This document shows positions 56,091-64,000 of a DNA stretch of 64,000 nt, piece by piece. The position numbers were made by a program, and so were the translations under genes. This DNA is from Sodalis glossinidius str. 'morsitans' (lineage in GTDB: Bacteria; Pseudomonadota; Gammaproteobacteria; Enterobacterales; Enterobacteriaceae), in contig NC_007712.1 of the NCBI RefSeq assembly GCF_000010085.1, positions 1,612,001-1,676,000 of the forward strand. The letters are read 5' to 3'. The notes beneath the pieces were generated by a model. The model had not been told where the DNA came from. It saw nothing but the letters and a program-made list of their open reading frames with translations, and did not search any database. Within the stretch, counting starts at the first letter, position 1; each line of letters opens with the position of its first letter.

Positions 56091-56437
56091 GCGCGGCCAC
56101 GTACCTCGACATGGACAGGGTAACGGGCGCACCGCTGACCGATGGCGCTCAGCTTAAGGCGTCGATACAGGACATTTTGCTGACGCCGCTAGGTAGCCGG
56201 GTGATGCGACGACATTACGACTCTGCCCTGTGCGACTTGCTGGATAAGCAAGACCTTCCCTCGCTCCATCTGCAAATCATTTCGGCCGCCTGCATCGCCC
56301 TCTATCAGTGGGAGCTGCGTCTGACGCCGACACAGATCACCCTGGTACCTGCCGGTGACGGCGGATGGCTATTGACCGTGGTGGGCCAGCGAAAAGACAC
56401 CCTGAAAACCCTTATCGCGGAGGTTCCCCTGCCATGA
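56087..56437 (+). CDS. Baseplate assembly protein W
   Basis: A 116-residue GPW/gp25-family baseplate wedge protein (P2 W has 115). Conserved stretches are ASIQDILLTPLGSRVMRRHY and DLLDKQDLP. No break. It starts in the stop of V and its end overlaps the start of J (ATGA). Confidence 0.88.
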   Translation: MSAATYLDMDRVTGAPLTDGAQLKASIQDILLTPLGSRVMRRHYDSALCDLLDKQDLPSLHLQIISAACIALYQWELRLTPTQITLVPAGDGGWLLTVVGQRKDTLKTLIAEVPLP

Positions 56438-57342
56438 GTGGCACCATAGACCTTTCTCAACTGCCGCCGCCGGAGGTGGTCGAATCTCTGGACTTTGAGG
56501 CCTTGCTGGCGGATATAAAGGCATACCTCATCACCTGCTTCCCGGACGCTGAACAGGCGGCGGTGCGCCGGGCGCTGGCGCTGTAATCCAGCACCCTGAG
56601 CATTGTCTGTCAGATGCTGGCATACCGGGAAATGCTGTTACGCCAGCGGATCAACGATGCGGCGCGCGCCACCCTGGTGGCCTTAGCGCGCGGTGCCAAT
56701 CTGGCGCATCTGGGCGCGTTATTCAACGTTCAGCGCTTGCTCATTACACCGGAAAATGCCCAGACCACGCTGCCCACGCCGGCGGTGATGGAGTCAGACA
56801 GCCAGCTTCGTCAGCGCATTCCGCAGGCCATGGAGGGGATGAGCGTCGCCGGTCCCATGGCTGCCTATGAATTTCATGCACGCAGCGCCGACGGGCGGGT
56901 GGCCGATGCCAGCGCCATCAGCCCGTCTCCCGCCTGCGTGACCCTGTCGGTGCTGTCTACCGAGGGAAATGGCACCGCCAGTAAGGCGTTAATTGCCCGC
57001 GTCGCGCGCACTGAATGATGAGGCGGTGCGCCCTGTGGCTGACCGGCTGACGGTACAGTCTGCCACTATTGTGGAATACCAGATTAATGCCAGGTGTACG
57101 TGATGCCGGGACCGGAAATTGAGCTGGTACTGGCGGCCTGCGCGCAGCGCCTTGAACGCTATACCCAGGAGCAGCGCATGCTGGGGCGGGATATTCGCCT
57201 GTCGGCCATTTATGCCGCCCTGCATGTGGAAAGCGTTCAGCGTGTCGAGCTGATGCAGCCCGTGGCAGATATCGTGCTGGATCGCACTCAGGCGGCCTAT
57301 TGCACCCATCACCATATTGCGCCCGGAGGCTACGATGCGTAA
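56434..57342 (+). pseudogene. Baseplate protein J, inactivated
   Basis: The span of 303 codons equals P2 J (302 residues). It begins MSGTIDLSQLPPPEVVESLD. TAA at 56584-56586 replaces what is Glu in P2 (LALE). A frameshift near 57008 and a compensating one near 57095 enclose the segment ALNDEAVRPVADRLTVQSAT, after which YVMPGPEIELVLAACAQRLE and IRLSAIYAALHVESVQRVEL follow in the first frame. The protein cannot be made complete. Confidence 0.88.
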
Positions 57343-57949
57343 TACCCTGCTGCCCCCTAACGCCCCCGCCCTGATGCAGCGCATCGAACGGGCCTGCGAG
57401 CAATCGACGACCCTGCCGGTGCCGTTGCGCCCACTCTGGGATCCATCGCACTGCCCAGTCAATCTGCTGCCCTGGCTGGCCTGGTCACTGTCCGTTGACC
57501 GCTGGGATCCCGACTGGCCCGCCCAGACCAAACGCCAGGCTATCCGGCAGGCGCATTTTATTCATCGGCATAAAGGGACCATTTCCGCACTTAAACGCGC
57601 TGTCGAGCCGCTGGGCTATATCATCCGGGTGATTGAATGGTGGCAAAGCGGCGACGAGCCGGGCACGTTTCGCCTGGATGTCGACGTGCAGGAAAACGGC
57701 ATCACCGAGGCCATGTACCAGGAGCTGGAGCGCCTGATTGCGGACGCCAAGCCCGTCAGCCGCCACATGACCGGGCTGTCCGTCAATCTCGACGTTAACG
57801 GCCAACTTCCGGTCGCCGTCGGCAGCTATGATGGCGATATTCTGACTGTTTACGCCTATACCCCTGAAACCCTGAGTGTCAGCGCTTCGCTCTCGGGCTC
57901 GGCCGGCACGCAAACCGCTGATACCCTGACCGTGAGCATCACATCATGA
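57335..57949 (+). CDS. Tail protein I
   Basis: P2 gpI-family baseplate protein, with LLPWLAWSLSVDRWDPDWPA and RQAHFIHRHKGTISALKRAV, the conserved core. From ATG 57335 (MRNTLLPPNAPALMQRIERA) it has 204 residues; P2 I has 176, and the extra residues form a Thr/Ser-rich C-terminus (TPETLSVSASLSGSAGTQTA). The start overlaps the J stop. Open, but flanked by broken J and H. Confidence 0.87.
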   Translation: MRNTLLPPNAPALMQRIERACEQSTTLPVPLRPLWDPSHCPVNLLPWLAWSLSVDRWDPDWPAQTKRQAIRQAHFIHRHKGTISALKRAVEPLGYIIRVIEWWQSGDEPGTFRLDVDVQENGITEAMYQELERLIADAKPVSRHMTGLSVNLDVNGQLPVAVGSYDGDILTVYAYTPETLSVSASLSGSAGTQTADTLTVSITS

Positions 57950-59457
57950 GCATCAAATTTTTTGGCATCCTGACCCACCAGGGCGCGGCCCGGCTGGCGA
58001 ACGCCGCCGCACTCGGCACCAAGCTTGACTTAAGTACCATGGCGGTCGGGGATGGCGGCGGCAGCCTGCCGTTTCCTGAGCTGACACAAACTGCGCTAAA
58101 GGGTGAACGCCGTCGCGCGGCCCTCAACCAACTGAGCATTGACCCGCTTAACGGCAACCAGATCATTGCCGAGCAGGTTATCCCGGAAAATGAGGGCGGA
58201 TGGTGGATAAGGGAAATGGGCCTGTTTGACAAAGACGGTACCCTATAGCGGTAGCCAACTGCCCGGAAAGCTACAAACCCCAGATGCAGGAAGGCAGCGG
58301 GCGTACCTAGATCATCCGGCATGATCCTGATCGTCAACAGCACCGAAGCATTGGCACTGAAAATTGACTCGTCCATCGTGCTGGCGATGCGGCACTATGT
58401 GGATGATGGCGTTATCGAGGTGAAAGCCTATGCCGATACGCTGATGGCGACACACACCCATCACACCGATCCGCATCAGCAGTATGCTCCCAAGGCCAGC
58501 CCGGTTCTCACCGGCACCCCGACGGCACCGACGGCCAACGCCAATGACAATAGCCCCCAGCTGGCGGCGACGGCCTTTGTGCAGGCGCATGTCGAGGCGC
58601 TGACGTTACCCGCAGCCAGCCTGACGAAAACGGGCATAGTGCAACTCAGCAACGCCACTAACAGCGACAGCGAAACGATGGCCGCCACGCCAAAAGCAGT
58701 GAAGGCGTTTGCTGATAAAAAACTGAGTAAAGCCGCGAACGGCGCAGATATCCCGGACAAAATTCAGTTCTGCAAAAATCTCGGATTACTCGCGCCACGT
58801 TTTGCTACGTTCGTCAATTCCGGTGTATTTACCATCCCCGAAGGCGTCACCACACTTTATGTCTCAGGCTGTGGAGCGGGAGGCGGTGGTGGCGGTGGGC
58901 TTGGCTATCTCAATGGTTATACCACGGGCGGCGGCGGGAGCGGCGCAGGACAGGCCGTTATTCGGCAAGCGATAGCCGTCACGCCTGGCGAGGAGCTAAA
59001 AATCGACGTCGGTATTAGCGGTAAAGGGGGCGCAGGAGGCGCGCCGAATCATTCAGGGCTAAAAGGTGAGAACGGTGGCCTGACGGCGCTAGGCGATTTA
59101 CTCACGTTATCCGGCGGTGATGGCGGGCCGGCGGGTGTCGGAGGAACAAATGGCTACGGCGGTGCCGGTTATCCCTATGGTGAAACAGCTATTGGTGGCA
59201 GCCTGGATGGTATGAGCACGTTTTATCTGACCGCCGCTAGTGGTGCTTCCTGTGCTTTTGGCGGTGGCGGCCCAGGTGGGCATGTCGGGTCTCAGGGAGC
59301 ACACCATGCCAGACCCGCTTACGGCTATGGTGCCGGGGGTGGTGTTGGTACGCGTATCGCCGGTACTGTGGGCGGTAATGGCGGTAATGGCGGTAATGGC
59401 GGTAATGGCGGTAATGGCGGTGATGGGGTCGGTGGTCTATTAATGCTGGAGTGGTAA
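57946..59457 (+). pseudogene. Tail fibre protein H with glycine-rich tip, inactivated
   Basis: The N-terminal DUF3751-like domain (MSIKFFGILTHQGAARLANA) meets TAG at about 58246 after a one-base loss; the true frame (AVANCPESYKPQMQEGSGRT) then meets another TAG near 58310 and shifts again before MILIVNSTEALALKIDSSIV. From there the frame is open to 59457 with fibre repeats (GIVQLSNATNSDSETMAATP) and a glycine-rich receptor-binding domain from about residue 180 of that part. The tip contains GGN repeats. The 3' part starting at 58321 is itself 378 codons. Confidence 0.87.
59371..59424. repeat. 9-bp tandem repeat encoding Gly-Gly-Asn in the fibre tip
   Basis: GGCGGTAAT is repeated five times exactly and followed by one variant, GGCGGTGAT (Gly-Gly-Asp). 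Being a multiple of three, changes in copy number would keep the frame and alter the length of the receptor-binding tip. Confidence 0.9.
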
Positions 59458-59461
59458 TACA

Positions 59462-59887
59462 ATGGAAAGTGAACGTTATGCCGTGATTGATGCGCAGGGG
59501 AATGTTGTCAACATGATTCTATGGGATGGTATTAGCCCCTGTCGGCCCCGTGAGGGTCATCGAGCCATCGATGCCAGCAACGAGCCGTATGCCATGATAG
59601 GCGGACGCTATGAAGACGGAAAATTTATTCCTGTTCCCCCGCCGCTACCCGAGCCTTTACCCCCTGAGTTTCTACGCGAACAGGCCATGGGGGAAAAGAG
59701 GCAGCGAGATGCCGCCGCCCGCGATGCGATAGCCCTGCTGGAATACGTCATTGAACTGGATATGCAGCAAGGTGGAGAGGCGAAAAAACTGCGGGCATGG
59801 AAAAAATACCGCGTATTGCTTAACCGTGCGGATATCAGCGCCGCGCCAGATATCTACTGGCCAACGCCACCGGATGAGGGAGTATAA
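59462..59887 (+). CDS. Tail fibre assembly protein
   Basis: A 141-residue chaperone of the P2 G / tail-fibre assembly family. The C-terminal signature RAWKKYRVLLNRADISAAPD is conserved, and a proline-rich middle (PVPPPLPEPLPPEF) separates it from the N-terminal SERYAVIDAQGNVVNM. It begins four bases after the fibre gene. Open reading, though its client fibre is broken. Confidence 0.85.
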   Translation: MESERYAVIDAQGNVVNMILWDGISPCRPREGHRAIDASNEPYAMIGGRYEDGKFIPVPPPLPEPLPPEFLREQAMGEKRQRDAAARDAIALLEYVIELDMQQGGEAKKLRAWKKYRVLLNRADISAAPDIYWPTPPDEGV

Positions 59888-59888
59888 C

Positions 59889-60400
59889 GTGTCCTCGCCG
59901 ATGATTCCCTGGGTCGGCGGCAAGCGTCGCTTGATAAAACAGATTTTGCCCCACTTCCCGGCGCATCAGTGCTATGTCGAACCCTTTTGCGGCGGTGCCG
60001 CGCTGTTCTTCAGCAAGTCGCCCTCTAAGGAGGAAGTGCGAAACGACATTAATGGCGAACTGATGAATCTCTACCGGGTCGTGAAGGTGCATCTGGAAGA
60101 ATTTATGCGCCAGTTTAAATGGGCATTAAGCAGTCGCCAGCTGTTTGAATGGCATCAGCAGACGCCACCGCACACCCTGAGCGATATCCAGCGGGCGGCC
60201 CGGTTTTATTATCTGCAGCAGCTGGCCTTTGGCGGTCGGGTCCGCGGACAGAGCTTTGGCACCGCCACTACATCGCCCAGGCGCTTCAATCTGCTGCGCC
60301 TGGAAGAGCAGCTATCACAGGCGCACCTGCGGCTCTCAGACGCCACCAGTGAGGTGTTCGCCGGACTGCCCCAGAAAAGCCTGACGCTTAACTACTGCGT
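59889..60400 (+). pseudogene. Phage Dam-type DNA adenine methylase, C-terminally truncated
   Basis: From GTG 59889 the frame reads MIPWVGGKRRLIKQILPHFP and YVEPFCGGAALFFSKSPSKE, the SAM-binding motif (FxGG) of Dam enzymes. It goes on through RAARFYYLQQLAFGGRVRGQ but ends after about 165 residues at a join with the inverted U gene. The catalytic DPPY motif, which should follow, is absent, so the enzyme must be inactive. Confidence 0.85.
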
Positions 60401-60821
60401 CGGCCGCCAGCCGTTACCTGAGCCAGACTTTCGCGCGCATCCTCGCTGACCTTTTTCAGCGACAGGGTGAACTCGATTTTTTTCGCTTTGCCGTCGGCGT
60501 AAAACTCTGTGCGGGTTTCACTGAGATTATCGATAACAAACAGGCCAAAAATCATCCCGGTTACCTCAATCAGCGGCCAGGGCCGGGCGGTGTAGGCCAT
60601 GGTGCGTAGCGTCTCCAAAGACACATCGCCGCCGGTCACCTCGGGATACAGGACGCCGCTCAGCGTAATGGCGTCTTCACCGGGGCCGATATACTGCCAT
60701 CTCGCCGACCGACCGATACACTCATTCTTGACATGTCGCACCCGGCGCTACGGGCCAGCGACTGATAGGGCACGGTATTGAGCAAAAAGACAAACATGCC
60801 ATAGGCCATCAACATCTGCAT
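60388..60821 (-). pseudogene. Tail protein U, frameshifted and truncated
   Basis: Minus strand from ATG 60821: MQMLMAYGMFVFLLNTVPYQ, matching P2 U. It shifts frame near 60740 and continues as ARWQYIGPGEDAITLSGVLY, VTGGDVSLETLRTMAYTARP and IFGLFVIDNLSETRTEFYAD. The end (KIEFTLSLKKVSEDARESLA) runs into the dam junction. It starts in the stop of T (TAATG). Confidence 0.87.
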
Positions 60822-62616
60822 TACTCCCCATCGCTCAGTCTGGAGCGGCGACGCGTGCTGTTCTCGCGCATCAACTCCCGAATTTTATCTTTTACCAGCT
60901 CGCCCAGCGCCCGGCGATCGCTTATGTCGATGCCATGAAAATGCAGGTCAAACCGGTAAGTATCCTGGCTTATCACACCGCCTGACGCGACGGCCGCGCG
61001 CGTCGGCGTCACTGGAATAGGGATCCCCGCCAGTGGCGGCAACACCGTGTCAGCCAGGCTGGCGGCAGACTGCGTCAAACGGGTAAGCAGTGACGCCGGA
61101 CGTATCGCGAGTCGGGGCTCCTGGTACAGTCCGTCAATGGCCGTCACCGGCGGGCGATGTTTAAAGACGATATCCCCCAGTCTGCCGTTTTCGGTTACCT
61201 TCCCCGCAGACGAGGAGGGGCTTTTTTCACTGCCCGATTTGCCGCTATACACCCGTGAGCCCAATGTGGGTACCACGGGTTTTACCGCAGGAATCAGGGG
61301 GTATTGGCCTGTTCGCCGGTTTTCTGGCGCGCGCCCTTCGTTACCGGGCGTCATGGCTTTGGCGACATCGGCGGCCGCTTTGGTCGCATCAGGGATCGCC
61401 CCCAGTTTTTCCAGCAGCCAACCTATCCCTTTTGCGACCTGCTGAATCGGCCAGAGCAAACCGGAAATCGCCCGCCCACCACCTTGCCGAATGTTTCCCC
61501 GGCGGCGGTGCATTTTTCGAGGGAGGCTTTTGAGGACGCCACCGGCGTCAGAAGACGCGTAGACCAGTCCCACACCTGGCTGATAGAGTGACCAATACCG
61601 TCAAAGACCGGGGCCAGAGGCGTAAAGACCGCCATAAACGCCTCTTTCAGTGGTGCCAGTCCTGCTCAGGCCGGTGAAAAAACCGGAGAAAAACGCCTTA
61701 AGGGGTTCCCAATACGTCCAAATCAGTACGCCCGCGGCCACCAGTGCCGCAACCAGCAGGGTAACCCCCGCTCTGGCAACATTGCACAACATACCAAAGC
61801 CCGAAGTGGCCAGCGTCCTGAGCCCATTGCCCAACACGGCCAGCGCTGCCCCCGTCCGGCCCTGGCCGCACCCCGTGACAGGCCCATCTGCAGGGCATTG
61901 CCAGCAGCGCCCCGCGGTTGCGCAATGCGCCCAGTTTCGCCGCCCGCGTGCATCAGGGCGTTAAACAGGGCGTCATACTTGCCGTTAACGGCGGCCTCCA
62001 TCACCGCGCCCATGCCCACCATGGCCTCTTCGCCAAACAAATCTTTTTTCAGGCGCGCCTGGCTGGGTTGGTCAAACGTGCGCAGCGCCTGCCTGGCCTC
62101 CTTGAGGATCTCCGCCATGGCCGCCATGCTTTCCAGACTGACGCCCAGATCCGCCGCCATCGGGCCCGCATAGGTCATGGTTTCCCCCAGCTGGCGTAAA
62201 TCGGTATTGGTACGGGTAAACGCACCGGTCAGGACGTCGGACACGCGATCCATCTGCCCCGCATCCAAGTAGCCCAGGCGGGTCAACGCCTGCACGCTGG
62301 ACATGCCGGCATCAAAATCCCGTCCAGGGGCCAGCAGGCGTTGTGAGGCATACAGCTCGCCCCCACCCGCCGCCATGGCGTCGGCCCCTCTGCCCGCGAG
62401 CTTGCCGCGCGTCTCTTTGGCGCGGGCATAGCTGGCCTGCATGCGCGTCAGGGCACTTAAATGGCGCTGCTGCGCGACCAGCTGGCGGTTATAGCTTTCA
62501 GTGCGGCGGGTGAGCTGCGCGGTAGCGTTATCGCTCTGACGGATGGAAATGCCGTGACGGTACAGCTGGGCGGCCACCGCCTGGAGTTTTTTCTTCTCCT
62601 TCGGCAATAAGCTCAT
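60821..62616 (-). pseudogene. Tail tape-measure protein T, inactivated
   Basis: The visible 5' part (MSLLPKEKKKLQAVAAQLYR, then FGEEAMVGMGAVMEAAVNGK) is internal to the family; about 120 N-terminal residues are absent. Frame changes near 61900, 61690 and 61570 break the hydrophobic middle. The C-terminal part (GWLLEKLGAIPDATKAAADV to LVKDKIRELMRENSTRRRSR) stays open to 60821. The total is well under the P2 length of about 815 residues, so segments are missing as well. Confidence 0.85.
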
Positions 62617-62622
62617 CAGTTT

Positions 62623-62939
62623 CTACGCAGGGACAGCGGATAACGCATCGTCCGATGTCGTCCCAGTCGCTGCCGAGTTCGGTGCCAAAAAATCAGCCAC
62701 GCCCGCCGCAAACTGTGAAAAGTACTGAACATTCATGGTGATAATTTTTCCGTCAGGCGTGGGTGTGTTACGCGGGGCAGAAGCGTGATCAGGGCATTCA
62801 CATCACTGGTCATCACGTCATACAGTTTCAGGCCGCGCAGCGCACCGACCTGTTTTAGGGTATCGGTTATCGTCACTTCCGTGATTTCTTCGCCGCTGGT
62901 ACGTTTGATGGCAACACTCAAAGGGATAATTTTAGACAT
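62623..62939 (-). pseudogene. Tail assembly protein E, frame broken
   Basis: It begins MSKIIPLSVAIKRTSGEEIT and has GALRGLKLYDVMTSDVNALI, matching P2-family E. The frame stops at 62733 after PRVTHPRLTEKLSP. The usual ending appears in the -1 frame as NVQYFSQFAAGVADFLAPNS and runs to TAG at 62623-62625. The switch is at the A5 run near 62747. P2 uses a translational frameshift in this gene for E+E', but that normally extends the product at a different place, so I read this as mutation. Confidence 0.75.
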
Positions 62940-62985
62940 AAGTCGCGTCTTCCTGTGGTTTCATAAAGGGATGGTGCCTGGCGTA

Positions 62986-63498
62986 TCAATGACCCATGTT
63001 GGCACGGTGACTCTCCAGCAGATCCTTGCCGCCGACTTTCCAAATCATGTTAATCATATCGACTTCGAGCACATCCTCGCGTTCGATGGCGATGCGACAA
63101 TAGGTATTTTTCAGCGTGTACTTGTGCTGGGTGTTTTCTCCCTCCTTGGCGGCCCCCCAGTCCAGCTCGGTAAAGCGGCCACGCGTCTAGATTTCACAGG
63201 CGACGGCCTGCCTGCTGGCAGCATCCGTGTAGGAGCCCGCGAAGCGCAGCTGCAGGCTGTCAATGGGGCCGCCCAGGGTTTTCAGCAGGCTCACTTCCAG
63301 CCCGCACATGGTCAGCTCCATATCCAGGGCGCTGCTGTCAAACCCCATCAATACCGCTACCGAGCCTGGCATGCCGGCCCCCTGATAGTCTTCGGTTTTC
63401 AACGACAGCTTGGGTGGCGTAATTTCCTCAATCAGCCCCAGATAGGTCTGGCCGTTAATATAGGTATCGAACATAAACAGCTTTTTCGGCATTCCCAT
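62986..63498 (-). pseudogene. Tail tube protein FII with in-frame stop
   Basis: Minus strand from ATG 63498: MGMPKKLFMFDTYINGQTYL, with IRFAGSY-like LQLRFAGSYTDAASRQAVAC. TAG at 63187-63189 stops it after 103 residues. The same frame continues TRGRFTELDWGAAKEGENTQ and EVDMINMIWKVGGKDLLESH to TGA at 62986. The full frame would give 170 residues against 172 for P2 FII, so a single substitution inactivated it. Confidence 0.92.
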
Positions 63499-63508
63499 GA
63501 TGTCTTCC

Positions 63509-64000
63509 TTACCCCAGCTGATTGAAAACGGCGAAGTATTCGTCCGTGAAGGTCTGGATCAGTCCCATGCTCTCCAGTGGCGGTACCGGCGTGTATTTGT
63601 AACGGATATGTGCCTGCCCTTCGCGCAGGGTTTCTTTCGGGTTATCGGCCGGATCATACCAACAGGAAAAGCCCAGCAACCGTCCCGACGTCACCAGCTG
63701 CATCCCCTTGCGGTTGATGCCGTCGACCACATCTTTCACCAACAACGGGGTAAGCGTTTTATCCATATAGGAAAAATGCGCCTCGGCGATCATGTCCGCC
63801 AGGATCTGCGCGGTACGGGTATAGAAGCCACCACGCTTGATAAGCGTGGTGACGTGATGCGCGTTGAGGTCGCTGGCATCGGTGTCCTTGCCCTGCAACG
63901 ACCACCAGATGTCCGCAGAAATCCCCAGTACGCCGTCCAGCGCCACATTCGATAACGATTTGTGCCAACCCTGCTCCGCATCCAGTTTTGCCCGTAGCCC
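63509..64000 (-). pseudogene. Tail sheath protein FI, partial at window edge, with internal deletion
   Basis: The C-terminal half of a P2 FI-family contractile sheath runs in from the right edge (GWHKSLSNVALDGVLGISAD). The end reads RYKYTPVPPLESMGLIQTFT, as in P2. Between TTLIKRGGF and YTRTAQILADM about 17 residues are missing, including the conserved FWGSRTCS segment, without loss of frame. The N-terminal half lies beyond the window. Confidence 0.85.

Noticed and set aside
56087..64000. Retained tail genes as a functional tailocin
   Set aside because: J, H, T, U, FII and FI all carry stops, shifts or deletions, so no contractile tail could be assembled.

Overview
The window is chromosomal DNA of an enterobacterium, most likely a Sodalis-type insect symbiont. 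The backbone from pflA to ompF keeps the Escherichia coli order (pflA, pflB, focA, ycaO, serC, aroA, cmk, rpsA, ihfB, ycaI/comEC, msbA, lpxK, ycaR, kdsB, ycbJ, elyC, cmoM, mukFEB, ldtD, mepK, gloC, aspC, ompF). Many accessory members are freshly inactivated by single stop codons, small indels and short deletions, while essential genes (aroA, cmk, rpsA, msbA, lpxK, kdsB, mukFEB, aspC) are intact. That mixture is the mark of recent host restriction. The genus is inferred from this pattern and not proven by it.

Positions 1-10887 hold a Wzy-dependent exopolysaccharide operon on the plus strand: wza, wzb, wzc, four glycosyltransferases, a Wzy-like polymerase and the initiating phosphotransferase wcaJ. 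No Wzx flippase is visible here. The operon ends in a broken tailspike-like gene fused head-on to a fragment of an SbmA/YddA-type ABC transporter. Positions 11918-16018 carry pflA, pflB and focA on the minus strand, for anaerobic pyruvate and formate metabolism, with a candidate FNR site upstream of focA. ycaO is dead.

Positions 18290-23884 carry serC-aroA and cmk-rpsA-ihfB. A region of small unidentified reading frames and a 14-copy 9-bp tandem repeat leads into a ruined comEC. Next come msbA-lpxK (lipid A flipping and 4'-kinase) and ycaR-kdsB (Kdo activation), then decaying ycbJ, intact elyC, frameshifted cmoM and an intact mukF-mukE-mukB condensin operon.

Between mukB and ldtD an insertion of about 2.5 kb (40943-43374) carries an IS903-type transposase remnant and a degenerate gene made of about twelve repeats of roughly 58 residues. 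It abuts an ldtD that has lost its N-terminus. mepK, gloC, aspC and ompF follow.

From about 49284 to the end of the window lies a badly eroded P2-like prophage: int (broken), C repressor (open), cox (broken), Icd-like gene, replication gene A lacking its HUH core, DUF7666 and DUF4406 genes (broken), an AT-rich cargo gene at the A-Q position, the tail end of portal gene Q, the tail end of V, then W, J, I, H, a tail-fibre assembly gene and a truncated dam gene. The F operon (FI, FII, E, T, U) follows in inverted orientation. The capsid, terminase and lysis genes are gone. The two most interesting loci are the cargo gene at the P2 cargo position (54714-55646) and the twelve-repeat gene (41300-43374); neither matches a family I can name.
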